From: Haloterrigena sp. KLK7
GTDB lineage: Archaea > Halobacteriota > Halobacteria > Halobacteriales > Natrialbaceae
Direction of reading: 5' to 3'
Assembly (NCBI RefSeq): GCF_037914945.1
Contig: NZ_CP149787.1
Coordinates: forward strand, 3,162,001-3,226,000
DNA: 64,000 nt
Positions 24,096-32,942 of this stretch are shown here, piece after piece. The notes beneath the pieces were generated by a model. That model saw only the letters and a program-made list of their open reading frames with translations, was not told the origin of the DNA and did not search any database. Each line of letters starts with the position of its first letter. Position 1 is the stretch's first letter. The position numbers and the translations under genes are program-made.

Positions 24096-27000
24096 TTAAC
24101 CATCGAGCGATCGGCCGTCGAACAGCGCGGTGAAGAGTTTCCGCTCGGTGGCTCGAACGTGTTTCTGGAAGGCGGGAGAGGAGATCCCCAGCGAGTCGGC
24201 GATCGATTCGCCGGTCGTCCGTCGGGGCCACTCGAAGAAGCCGCCGTGGTAGGCCGTCTGGACGACCTCGCGTTGCCTGTCGGTCAACCGCTCGAGCAAC
24301 GCGTTGCGGGCCGCGGCGTCGATCGTCGACTGCGTCCGCGTCGAGCCCTCGCGGCGGGCGACGAGCGACACCGCGAACTCCCGTCGGTTGAGTTGCGACA
24401 GCACGTTCCTGACTTCGACCGTCTCCGGGACCTCGACGACCGCTCGCGTCCCGGTTTCGTCGGCGACGAGCGTCCGCAGCGTCCCGCCGTTGGCGTCGAC
24501 CGCGGCGCCGAGAAACGGGCCGGTGTAGTGGAGTTGCAACAGCGTTTCCGCGTCGGTGTCGGCGATCACGGAAACGTCGCCGATCCCCTCGAGGTCGGTG
24601 AGGTCGGCCGGATCGACGTCGATGGGTTCGTCGACGACGGCGAACACCGTCGGTGCGCCGTCGTCGCGGATCGTCCCGCCTTCGAACTCGACTCGCGCGT
24701 CCAGTCGATCGGCGAGTCGCCCAAGCGGGTTCGATCCCTCGAGTTCGAGCTCGAGTTCCACCACGGGGACGCTCTCGCCGTCCAGCGGCGTCTTCCGCTT
24801 GACGGCGTCGATGGAGTAGCCGATGGTTTCGCCGAGTTCGGCGAGCATCGAGCGCAGCGGTTCGTCGAACGCGTCCCGGTCGTCGCTGTACAGCGTCAGG
24901 ACGCCGTAGAGGAAGTCATCGTAGACGAGCGGCACGGCGTATATCGATTGGAAGTTCCGCGAGAGGGCGTCGCCGCGCCACGTCCCGTCGCGAATCGAGT
25001 CGGCGACGTTCTCGACGGCGACCGGCGACCGCGTCCGCGCCGACCGGCCCGCCGGTTCGGCGGCGGAGTCGTCGACGGTCGTTACCGAGACCGCGTCGAG
25101 ATACCCCCGCTCGCGGCCCGCGCGTTGCCGGGGCAACAGCTGATTGCCGCCCGGGTCCGGCTCGCCGATCCAGGCGAACGAACAGCACTCGAGGTCGGCG
25201 AGGCGCTCGCAGATCCCCCGTTCGATCTCGGTGCGTGAGTCGGCCATCAGGAGCAACTGCTCGATGTCCTGTCGGACCCGACTGGCCGCGTTGAGCCGCT
25301 CGAGGCGTTCGTTCTGTCGTTTGAGTTCCCACTCGTGGCCGTGGAGCCGGCGCGTCCGGGTGATTCGGTCGAGCGCCGCCTCGGCCGTCCTGGCGAACAG
25401 TTTGGCGAGTTCGAACGTTTCCTCGTCGTAGCGTCCCGGTTCGGGATCGAGCGCGACGAGGACGCCGTGTTCGCCGATCGGAACGTAGAGGCCGCTGCGG
25501 GCGTTCGCGGGCGGATCGAACGCCTGCGGTGCGTCCCCGACGTCGTCGTACCGAGCCGGCGCGTCGTCGACGAACGCCTGCCAGGCGAGACTCCCGTCCG
25601 GCCGGAGCCGCGGCGGCGATCCGATCGCCGACTCGAGGCCCGGCGAGTAGGCCGTCGGCACGAGTTCGTTCTCCCGGTCGTCGAACCGATAGACGACGGT
25701 TTCGAGGTCGAGCACGTCGTTCGCGACGTCGACCACGTACTCGCAGGCGGCCTGCTCCGATTCGACGGTCAGCAGGTGGCTCGTCGCCTCGTGAAGGGCG
25801 TTCAACGCCGACTGATACCGGGCGCGGTCGGTGACGTCGGCGGCGATGCCGATCACGCGGTCGACCGCGCCGTCCTCGACGATCGGTCGGCACCACTGCT
25901 CGAGGACCCGGTCCCCGAGTTCGATCGAGGAGTGCGTCGAGACGCCCTCGAGGGCCGCTCTGACGTCGGCGCGGACGCCGGGGTGATCGTCGAAGACGTC
26001 GAACACCGACTCGCCGACGATATCGTCGTCGACCGCCTCGCTGCGCTCGAGCGCGCGTCCGTCCGCCAGCGCGATCGTCCCGTCGGCGTCGCACTCGAAG
26101 AGAGCGACGGGGACGTTCTGGACGATCGTTTCCAGTTGCTCCGTCCGCTCCCGGAGCTCCCGTTCGCGCTCGACCCGTTCGGTCACGTCCTGGAAGTACA
26201 CCGAGAGCCCGGACGGCGACGGGTAGAGGCGGACGTCGTACCAGCGCTCGGTCGGTTCGTAGTGGTGTTCGACGGACGTCGGCTCCTGCGTGTCCATCGC
26301 CTCGAGCGCCGCCGTCTCGAAGGGCGTCTCCCGGAGCCCCGGGAACAGCTCGAGGATGGAGCGGCCGACCACCGTCTCGGGATCGACGCCGAGGAGGGTG
26401 CCCGCCTGATCGTTAACGTAGGTGAACCGCCACTCCGAATCGAGCGCGTAGAACGCGTCGCTGACCCGTTCGAGCGATTCCTCGAGTTCGCGTTCGACTT
26501 GATGGGACGCCGTCACGTCGCGGATCGAGGCGACGATACCGTCGATTCCCTCGTCCGGCCGGTCGCCGCGGGAGTCCCCGTCAGTGAGCCGGTTCGTGAG
26601 GACGGTCTCGTGGACGTACCAGGCGTCGTCCGCGTGCCGACAGCGGTACTCGACGGTGGTCGTGGCACCGGGGTCGCTCGATCGGAGATCGTCGAACGCG
26701 GCGCGGACCGACGACGCGTCCGATGGGTGGACGCGCTCTAGGTAGTGGCTCCCGAGGAGTTCCTCGTCGGCGTAGCCGCCGATCGATTCGACCGACGGCC
26801 CGATGGCGGAGACCGTGCCGTCGTCGTCGATGACGAGCACCACGTCCGAGGTGTGTTCGAGCAGGGTCTCCCGTCGCTCGGCTTCCCGGCGGACGGCGGC
26901 GGACTCGACGGCCCGGCGCAGTCGATGAGCGAGCAGCGACGGCCGATCGGCCGCGGCGCTGGCGATCACGTCCGTCGCGCCCGCTGTCCGGAGTCGATCG

Positions 27001-27266
27001 ATCGACTCGTCGGCCGCCGACTCGACCGCGTAGACGACCGGACACGCCCCGTCGACGCGCTCGAGGACCGTTCGGTCGTCGGTGAGCAGGCAGTCCGTCT
27101 CGTCGAGGGAGACGCCCTCGAGTTCGGTCGCCGGATCGAGCGGTCCGCGGATCGCGACGCCGTCGTCCGCATCGATCCCCGCCGTCGCCGTTCGCAACCA
27201 CGTCGACGTTCCGACCGCGAGGGCTCGCACCGGCGTCGACTCGGGAACCTCGAGGCCGCGATTCAT
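24096..27266 (-). CDS. Multi-sensor Bat/HTH-10 regulator (receiver-like, 3 PAS, 2 GAF)
   Basis: A 1056-residue cytoplasmic sensor-regulator. Residues 1-125 look like a receiver remnant without the usual Asp/Lys set. Three PAS domains follow (about 130-265, 270-375, 380-490), then two GAF domains (about 490-640 and 665-815). A BAT domain (about 830-990) and a C-terminal HTH-10 (LERLTDRQREVVQTAYHGGFFEWPRRTTGESIADSLGISSPAFQKHVRATE) complete it. This is the architecture of bacterio-opsin-activator-type proteins, which couple redox, light or small-molecule sensing to transcription. No membrane segment. The regulated genes are unknown; a HalOD1 gene follows directly. Confidence 0.93.
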   Translation of the reverse strand: MNRGLEVPESTPVRALAVGTSTWLRTATAGIDADDGVAIRGPLDPATELEGVSLDETDCLLTDDRTVLERVDGACPVVYAVESAADESIDRLRTAGATDVIASAAADRPSLLAHRLRRAVESAAVRREAERRETLLEHTSDVVLVIDDDGTVSAIGPSVESIGGYADEELLGSHYLERVHPSDASSVRAAFDDLRSSDPGATTTVEYRCRHADDAWYVHETVLTNRLTDGDSRGDRPDEGIDGIVASIRDVTASHQVERELEESLERVSDAFYALDSEWRFTYVNDQAGTLLGVDPETVVGRSILELFPGLRETPFETAALEAMDTQEPTSVEHHYEPTERWYDVRLYPSPSGLSVYFQDVTERVERERELRERTEQLETIVQNVPVALFECDADGTIALADGRALERSEAVDDDIVGESVFDVFDDHPGVRADVRAALEGVSTHSSIELGDRVLEQWCRPIVEDGAVDRVIGIAADVTDRARYQSALNALHEATSHLLTVESEQAACEYVVDVANDVLDLETVVYRFDDRENELVPTAYSPGLESAIGSPPRLRPDGSLAWQAFVDDAPARYDDVGDAPQAFDPPANARSGLYVPIGEHGVLVALDPEPGRYDEETFELAKLFARTAEAALDRITRTRRLHGHEWELKRQNERLERLNAASRVRQDIEQLLLMADSRTEIERGICERLADLECCSFAWIGEPDPGGNQLLPRQRAGRERGYLDAVSVTTVDDSAAEPAGRSARTRSPVAVENVADSIRDGTWRGDALSRNFQSIYAVPLVYDDFLYGVLTLYSDDRDAFDEPLRSMLAELGETIGYSIDAVKRKTPLDGESVPVVELELELEGSNPLGRLADRLDARVEFEGGTIRDDGAPTVFAVVDEPIDVDPADLTDLEGIGDVSVIADTDAETLLQLHYTGPFLGAAVDANGGTLRTLVADETGTRAVVEVPETVEVRNVLSQLNRREFAVSLVARREGSTRTQSTIDAAARNALLERLTDRQREVVQTAYHGGFFEWPRRTTGESIADSLGISSPAFQKHVRATERKLFTALFDGRSLDG

Positions 27267-27359
27267 ACCCGCCGATGCGGGCGGCGCGAATAAAAACCTC
27301 GTGGGGAGTGCGGGGAACCGAGCGGAACCAGTGCACGGGTGCGACGAACGCGACTGCGG

Positions 27360-29033
27360 TCAGTAGCCGATCGCGACGCCGTCCTTCCGGGGCTCGGTCG
27401 CGCCGGCGAGGGTTCCGTCGCGGCGGCGAACCAGCTGGGCGCCGCCGAACATGACCGGCGGCAGAACGCTGACGTCGTGGCCTCGCCGCGCGAGGGCGCT
27501 CAGGTTCGGCAATCGCTCTTCGACGCCGAGCGACCCGCTCTCGCGGTATCGCCACCGCGGCGCGTCCAGGGCCGCCTGCGGGGACATGCCGTAGTCGACG
27601 AGGTTCGAGAGCACCTGGACGTGCCCCTGGGGCTGCATGTAGCCGCCCATGACCCCGAAGGCGAGCCAATCGTCGTCGTCGAGTCTCGCGACGGCGGGAA
27701 CGAGCGTGTGGAACGGTCGCTTCCCGGGCTCGAGGCCGTTCGGATGGTCGGGATCGAGCGAGAACGAGGCGCCGCGGTTCTGCAGCGCGATCCCGGTGTC
27801 GCCCGCGACGAGCCCGCTGCCGAAGCCGGCGAAGCGGGAGTTGATGTAGGAGACGAGGTTGCCGTCCTCGTCGCCGACGGTGAGCAGGACGGTGTCGGCG
27901 TCCTCGGCGGCGGCGTTCGGAACGCCGACCGCGGGATTCGAAATCGGACGGTCGCCGATCGCCCGCGCGCGCTCTCGAGCGTACGATTTCGACGCGAGGG
28001 GCGGAATCGTCTCGTAGTCGGGATCGGCGATGTGGCGGTGGCCGTCGACGAACGCGAGTTTCGTCGCCTCGGCGAAGGCGTGGACTCGCTCGGGGGAGTC
28101 GTAGGCGCGTTCGCCGGCGCCGATCTCCTCGGCGACGTTCAGCGCCTCGAGGGCGATCAGTCCCTGATTGTTCGGCGGCAGTTCGTAGACCTCGGCGCCG
28201 TTGTAGGTCGTGCTGACGGGCTCGACGAACTCGGGTTCGAAGGCGGCGAGATCGTCGCGAGTCATGAGCCCGCCCGCGGACCGAACCTCCTCGACGATCG
28301 CGTCCGCGATCGAGCCCTCGTAGACCTCGTCGGCGCCGTGTTCGGCGATCCGCCGCAGCGAGTCGCCCAACTCCGGGAGCGTGACGGTCTGGCCGGGATC
28401 CGGGCTCTCGCCGTCGAACAGGTACGCCTCCCGGGCGTGATCGTTCGTGAAGAGCTCCTCGGCGTTCGTCCAGTGGTGGGCGATCACCGGCGAGACGGGG
28501 TATCCCTCCGTCGCGTAGCGGATCGCCGGCTCGAGGACGTCGGAGAGCGAGCACCGTCCCAGTTCCTCGACCGTGGCCTCCCAGCCCCGGGCCGTCCCCG
28601 GGACGGTGACCGCGTGCGGGCCGAGGAAGGGCATTCCGAGGTCGTCGCCCGACTCTCCGCCGTCGACGGCGTAGCCCCGCGACTCGGGGTAGTAGCGCTC
28701 GAGCGTCTCGTCGTCGGTCGCCTCGAGTTCGGCTCGCACGGCCTCGATCGTCGCGTCGGCGGGCGCCGGGCCACACGAGCGCAGCGCGCCGACCTCGCCG
28801 TCGGCGGTCCGGTAGAGCGCGAAGACGTCGCCGCCGAGCCCGGTCGCGGTGGGCTCGACGACGTTGAGCGCGGCCGCCGTCGCGACGGCGGCGTCGAAGG
28901 CGTTCCCGCCGTCCCGGAGGATCGAGAGCCCCGCCTCCGCGGCCAACGGCTGGCTCGTCGCGACCATTCCCCGGTTGCCGTAGACGGTCGACCGCCGCGA
29001 GTCGAACCGGTCGAGATCGATAGCGTCGGTCAT
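27360..29033 (-). CDS. ggt: Gamma-glutamyltransferase
   Basis: A 557-residue Ntn hydrolase precursor. It is expected to self-cleave before the Thr in DTVLLTVGDEDGNLVSYINS near residue 380, giving large and small subunits. Other family blocks are GGNAFDAAVATAAALNVVEPTATGLGGDVFAL near residue 41, PPNNQGLIALEALN, and the glycine pair region VMGGYMQPQGHVQVLSNL. The enzyme transfers or hydrolyses gamma-glutamyl groups; haloarchaea use gamma-glutamylcysteine rather than glutathione. No signal peptide is seen, so it is probably cytoplasmic. The small cupin gene starts upstream, 17 bases before it. Confidence 0.9.
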   Translation of the reverse strand: MTDAIDLDRFDSRRSTVYGNRGMVATSQPLAAEAGLSILRDGGNAFDAAVATAAALNVVEPTATGLGGDVFALYRTADGEVGALRSCGPAPADATIEAVRAELEATDDETLERYYPESRGYAVDGGESGDDLGMPFLGPHAVTVPGTARGWEATVEELGRCSLSDVLEPAIRYATEGYPVSPVIAHHWTNAEELFTNDHAREAYLFDGESPDPGQTVTLPELGDSLRRIAEHGADEVYEGSIADAIVEEVRSAGGLMTRDDLAAFEPEFVEPVSTTYNGAEVYELPPNNQGLIALEALNVAEEIGAGERAYDSPERVHAFAEATKLAFVDGHRHIADPDYETIPPLASKSYARERARAIGDRPISNPAVGVPNAAAEDADTVLLTVGDEDGNLVSYINSRFAGFGSGLVAGDTGIALQNRGASFSLDPDHPNGLEPGKRPFHTLVPAVARLDDDDWLAFGVMGGYMQPQGHVQVLSNLVDYGMSPQAALDAPRWRYRESGSLGVEERLPNLSALARRGHDVSVLPPVMFGGAQLVRRRDGTLAGATEPRKDGVAIGY

Positions 29034-29050
29034 CTGCTACCGACTGGGAA

Positions 29051-29380
29051 TCACGACGGGAGCGGGCAGAGGCTGGCCGTGAACACGACCCGCTCGTCGG
29101 TCTCGTTTCGCGCGCCGTGGACGGCGCCGCGCTCGTGGGCGACGACGCCCGGCGCGTCGACCGTCTCGCTCTCGCCGTCCCGGACGACCGTGACGGTCCC
29201 CTCGAGGACGTGGAAGACGTTCGTGCTCTCCGGGTGGTCGTGGGCCTCGAGTTCCGCGTCCGGACCGAGCGCGAACGCCTTGACGAGCACGTCGTCGCTG
29301 ACGACCAGTTCCGCCGTTTCGACCTCGCCGTCGGCCGGATCGAGGTCGGCGACCGCCGCGCGGTATTCGTCGAGCGTCAT
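29051..29380 (-). CDS. Single-domain cupin protein
   Basis: A 109-residue cupin. Metal-site motifs are AHDHPESTNVFHVLEGTVTVV (His, His, Glu-type ligands) near residue 46 and GVVAHERGAVHGARNETDE (His) near residue 78. Single cupins bind a divalent metal and act as isomerases, dioxygenases or ligand sensors; which is not clear. It lies immediately upstream of ggt on the same strand, so the two are probably cotranscribed. Confidence 0.88.
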   Translation of the reverse strand: MTLDEYRAAVADLDPADGEVETAELVVSDDVLVKAFALGPDAELEAHDHPESTNVFHVLEGTVTVVRDGESETVDAPGVVAHERGAVHGARNETDERVVFTASLCPLPS

Positions 29381-29423
29381 ACCCGGTAGTTCGACACACT
29401 GTCACAAATGCCCACCGGACGCG

Positions 29424-30485
29424 TCACTCGAGCGACAGCGGTGCGTGTTCGGCCCGGTAGCCGTACTCTTCGTCGGCGTCCGCGAGCGCGTCGACGGCCG
29501 TGACCTCCCGGAGCCGGAGGTCCCGTTCCATCTTCGTGACGACCGGCGTCTCGTAGTTCGCGGCCCGGTACTCGAAGGACTTCCCCTCCTCGCGACGGCG
29601 AGCGACGAACTCCCGGTGGCGCTCGAGTCGCCGTCTCCCGACCGACCGCGAGAGCGCCGGCACGTCGGCGACGCGGTCGTCGAACACCTCGAGGAACGAC
29701 GACTCGAGCTCCGAGCCGACGGAGTTGCGACCGGCGCACATCGCCGCGAGCGTGGTCGTCCCGGTCCCCCAGAAGGGGTCGAGGACGGTGTCGCCGTACG
29801 CGGAGTACATACAGATCAGCCGGTAGGGGATCTCGAGCGGGTACGCGGCCGATCGGTCGCGGAGGTCGTCGTCGGAGAGCGCCTGCAGTTCGCCCCGGAC
29901 CTCGGTCCAGACGTCGGAGAACCAGCGGTTGCGCTCCTCCCAGAAGTAGGCGGCCTCGTAGCGTCGGTCGGCCCCCGGCTCGAACGAACGGCTCTCGCCG
30001 CCCTTCCGGAAGATCAGCACGTACTCGTGCTCGAGGGTGACGTAGGCGTTGGGCGGAATCATCCCGCTGCCCATGAACTTCGCGGCGCTGTTGGCCGGCT
30101 TGCGCCAGAGGACGTCGGGAAGGGGATCGAAGCCTCGCGACTCGAACGCCTCGAGGACCCGCGCGTGGTTGGCGTAGACCCGAAAGCTGTCGTCGACCGA
30201 TCGGGTCGCGTCGCCGACGTTGATACAGGCGATCCCGCCGTCGACGAGCACGCGCTCGAGTTCGTCCCAGACGCGGTCGAGCTGGGCGTGCATCGCGTCG
30301 AAGGCCGCGCGGCCGTCGCCGGCCTCGAGGGCGTCGCCGACGGCCGGATCGAGGCGGGCGAAGAGGTCGTCCCACATCTCGATCATGGGATAGGGCGGAG
30401 AGGTGACGGCGAGTTCGACGGAGTCGTCGTCGATCGCCCCGAGTTCTCGGGAGTCACCGACGAAAACGCGGTGGGTCGTCTCCAT
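29424..30485 (-). CDS. DNA methyltransferase, beta class (SPPY type)
   Basis: A 353-residue DNA methylase. Catalytic motif IV (TSPPYPM, residues 28-34) precedes the SAM-binding motif I (VLDPFWGTGTTTLAAM, about residue 233), the order of beta-class enzymes. The SPPY form is usual for N4-cytosine methylation. No restriction endonuclease lies nearby, so it is an orphan modification enzyme. It resembles the conserved haloarchaeal CTAG methylase (Zim), which is inferred from memory of that family. It would act on chromosomal DNA for expression, replication timing or protection. Confidence 0.85.
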   Translation of the reverse strand: METTHRVFVGDSRELGAIDDDSVELAVTSPPYPMIEMWDDLFARLDPAVGDALEAGDGRAAFDAMHAQLDRVWDELERVLVDGGIACINVGDATRSVDDSFRVYANHARVLEAFESRGFDPLPDVLWRKPANSAAKFMGSGMIPPNAYVTLEHEYVLIFRKGGESRSFEPGADRRYEAAYFWEERNRWFSDVWTEVRGELQALSDDDLRDRSAAYPLEIPYRLICMYSAYGDTVLDPFWGTGTTTLAAMCAGRNSVGSELESSFLEVFDDRVADVPALSRSVGRRRLERHREFVARRREEGKSFEYRAANYETPVVTKMERDLRLREVTAVDALADADEEYGYRAEHAPLSLE

Positions 30486-30582
30486 TATCTTGACGTGTCG
30501 GCGTCGACCCCTTAGCTTCTTCGTCGGGGAGGCGCCGATGAGAATCGAGCGCGTCGATCAGGCGACGAGAAAAACCGGCCGC

Positions 30583-31167
30583 TTACTCCTCTTCTTCCTC
30601 GTCCGCGTCTTCGGTCTCCGCCTCGGCTTCGACCGTCTCCTCGTCCGCTTTGTCTTCGGACTCCGACATGTCGTCGCTCGTCGCGGGTTCGAACTCCTCG
30701 ATCGGCTCCCACTCCTCTTCTTCGTCCCCGGAGCGGCGGCGGCGAAGCACGACGGCGGCGGCGATCGCTCCGACGGCGACCAAGAGCTGCAGCAGCCGGC
30801 TCGAGCCGCCTTCCGGCTCCGTTTCGCCCTCGCTCTCGGTCTCGGAAGTCATCTCGGTGATCGTCTCCTCGTCGTCGCCGGTGCCCCCCTCCATGACGTC
30901 CTCGATGATCTCCGGTTCCTGGATGTCCTCGAGCGACGTCTCCTCGAGTTCGGGCGATTGCCGGCCCGCGAGGAAGCCCAGCGCCGCGCCGGTGCCGAAG
31001 AGGATCCCGGCCAGCGGCAGACCGGAGCCGCCTCCCGACGGCCTGCCTTCGGCTTCGTCGACGGCCTCGACGATCGAGTCCCGCAGCGGGGACTTCATTC
31101 CCAGCCCGACTGCTTCCTTGACGATAGTCTCGGACAACATCTTCTCCTGTTGCTCGCTTTCGGCCAT
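30583..31167 (-). CDS. Acidic protein with two membrane segments, unknown function
   Basis: A 194-residue protein: a helical N terminus (EKMLSETIVKEAVGLGMKSPLRDSIVEAVDEAEG), a glycine-rich hydrophobic helix (about 49-65), an acidic stretch, a second hydrophobic helix (about 125-141) followed by basic RRRRSG, and a Glu-rich tail. The helical segment resembles haloarchaeal membrane-anchored proteins of unknown role. CTATTTAC on the minus strand around 31190-31198 is placed for leaderless transcription from the ATG at 31167. Confidence 0.65.
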   Translation of the reverse strand: MAESEQQEKMLSETIVKEAVGLGMKSPLRDSIVEAVDEAEGRPSGGGSGLPLAGILFGTGAALGFLAGRQSPELEETSLEDIQEPEIIEDVMEGGTGDDEETITEMTSETESEGETEPEGGSSRLLQLLVAVGAIAAAVVLRRRRSGDEEEEWEPIEEFEPATSDDMSESEDKADEETVEAEAETEDADEEEEE

Positions 31168-31622
31168 AATCGCTCCCGACCACATCCCCGTAAATAGTTC
31201 TGTCCAACGTTTCCAGTGAACGAATCGCTTGCTGAACAGTTATGAGTCGGCTACCGATCGGTGATCGACGTCGTAGCCGCTCCCTACGTGTGAGCCCGTC
31301 GACTCGAGTGCCGCATCGCCCGTCGGTCGCGGTCGATACCGCGGTCGAGATCGACGGCACAGCGGTCTCGAACCCAGCGGTTCGTCGAATCGGTCCGGCG
31401 CCGAGTCGCTCTCGCTCTCGCTTCCGGCTCGCGACCGTTCACCGATCCGTTAGTATTCAACGTAGCGTACAGTTGTTCGATTATTCGTTCGCAGAACCGG
31501 TTCGAGAAACGGACTATTAGCGACGTATATATTCTGAGCGGACGAACGCGTCGTTACGAATTGGTTACTATGAGACATAATGACTCCCATAACGAAAGGC
31601 CTCGCCTGTGACGGGGACGGGT
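31168..31622. promoter_or_regulatory. Divergent intergenic region
   Basis: About 450 bases without a convincing gene. GTATATATT at 31525-31533 is a strong TATA-like box for the + strand gene at 31623, implying a leader of about 65 bases. The minus-strand box for the preceding gene is near 31190. The rest holds nothing recognisable. Confidence 0.4.
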
Positions 31623-32273
31623 ATGAGCGTCATCCGACAGCCCGGCGTCCTCGGTCGAACGACTCGACGCCGCGTCGTCGGGGTGACCGCGGCGCTCTCG
31701 GCGGCCGCCGTCGAAGCGGTCGCCGTCGGTCTCTGGTTCGGTCTCGTGGTCGGGTCACCCAGCACGTCGACCGCGCTCGCCGCGCTCGGAATCCTGTTCT
31801 GTGGCTCGCTGCTCCGGGCGAGCGTGTTCGGCGCGACCGTCAGCGATATCGGGGCTCTCCTCTGTCCCCAGCGGCTCGGCGTCGCCCTCCTGCTGACCGG
31901 CAGCTGGATCGTCTGGCTGCTCGTGGCGCAACTGATCGGCGGGGTCGGCGGGGTCGCCGTTGCGACCGTCCTTCACACCGGTCTCCTCATCGGGCAGTTC
32001 GTCCTCGAGCGACGCGCCTTCCGCCTCCGGTCGTCGTCCCAGACGACGCGCGCACCGATCGTGCCCGGCCTCCTGCTCGCCGTCGGCGCGGCGGCGCTGC
32101 TGGCGTCGGCCTGGTTCACCGACTGGGCGGTCGCCACGCCGCCCCTGTCGCTCGAGGTGACGACGATCGTCATCCGGGTCGACGCGTTGCAGGTCGGCGT
32201 CGTCGTCTTCGGCCTCCTGGCCTTCCTCGCCCACCAGCGGCGGTTCGAACGCCTCCTCGAGCCCTGTCCCTGA
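31623..32273 (+). CDS. Haloarchaeal membrane protein, six to seven helices
   Basis: A 216-residue, strongly hydrophobic protein with about six membrane segments, beginning MSVIRQPGVLGRTTRRRVVGVTAALSAAAVEAVAVGLWFG. Family and function are not recognised. The in-frame ATG at 31608 would add five residues. Its stop abuts the stop of the convergent FMN reductase gene (TGA at 32271-32273, next stop 32274-32276). Confidence 0.65.
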   Translation: MSVIRQPGVLGRTTRRRVVGVTAALSAAAVEAVAVGLWFGLVVGSPSTSTALAALGILFCGSLLRASVFGATVSDIGALLCPQRLGVALLLTGSWIVWLLVAQLIGGVGGVAVATVLHTGLLIGQFVLERRAFRLRSSSQTTRAPIVPGLLLAVGAAALLASAWFTDWAVATPPLSLEVTTIVIRVDALQVGVVVFGLLAFLAHQRRFERLLEPCP

Positions 32274-32861
32274 TCACTTCCCCTCGGCGCCGACGTTCTG
32301 ATCGCTCTGGAACGAGTCCGGATCCGGTTCGATCGCCGCGTACTGGACCGCGCGCCGACCGAGCGTCGCGACGCGCTCCTCGAGTTTCTCGTCGACGAAC
32401 GCGCCGTCCTCGATCGCCGAGCCCGAGTTCGGAACGGCCGCCTCGTGGGGGATCACCCACGCGTTCAGCGCCCGACAGACCGACCGCATGTGCTCGAGGG
32501 TCGTCACGGGGAAGGAGCCCCCGGAGACCGCCAGCAGTCCGACGGTCTTGCCCCGAAACTCGTCGAACCCGCAGTAGTCGATGGCGGTCTTCAGCGGCGA
32601 CGAGAACGACCCGTGGTACATCGGCGAGCCGAGGACGATCGAGTCCGCCTCGCGGAGGCGGGCCGCCAGTTCGTCGGCGTCGCCCGCGTCCTCGCGGTCC
32701 CGATCGGCGTCGAACGTCGGCAACTCGAACTCGCGCAGGTCGAGCAGTTCGGTCGTCGCGCCGCCGCGCTCGGCGGCCTCGAGGACGCGCTCGAGGGCGA
32801 CGCGGGTCGCGCTCGCCTCGCGGAGACTGCCACAGACTGCGGTGACGTGAACGTCGGCCAT
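32274..32861 (-). CDS. NADPH-dependent FMN reductase
   Basis: A 195-residue flavodoxin-like protein. The N-terminal strand-loop VCGSLREASATRVALE binds FMN phosphate, LGSPMYHGSFSSPLKTAIDYCG near residue 74 is the family hallmark, and AVSGGSFP near residue 106 forms the second flavin loop. Members reduce FMN, quinones, azo compounds or chromate with NAD(P)H. The start at MADVHVT is preferred over an ATG 39 bases upstream. Confidence 0.9.
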   Translation of the reverse strand: MADVHVTAVCGSLREASATRVALERVLEAAERGGATTELLDLREFELPTFDADRDREDAGDADELAARLREADSIVLGSPMYHGSFSSPLKTAIDYCGFDEFRGKTVGLLAVSGGSFPVTTLEHMRSVCRALNAWVIPHEAAVPNSGSAIEDGAFVDEKLEERVATLGRRAVQYAAIEPDPDSFQSDQNVGAEGK

Positions 32862-32942
32862 GTCGGGTCGTCGACCTCGAGGCTCATATAAGCGGGCCAA
32901 CCGGTGTGAGGGGCGGTGCCCAACGGAGCTTTCGTGAGACAG

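Noticed and set aside
27339-30515. 1058-codon open frame on the + strand
   Set aside because: It runs antisense through ggt, the cupin and the methyltransferase. The translation is Arg/Gly/Val-rich with no domain, typical of the long antisense frames of high-GC haloarchaeal genes.
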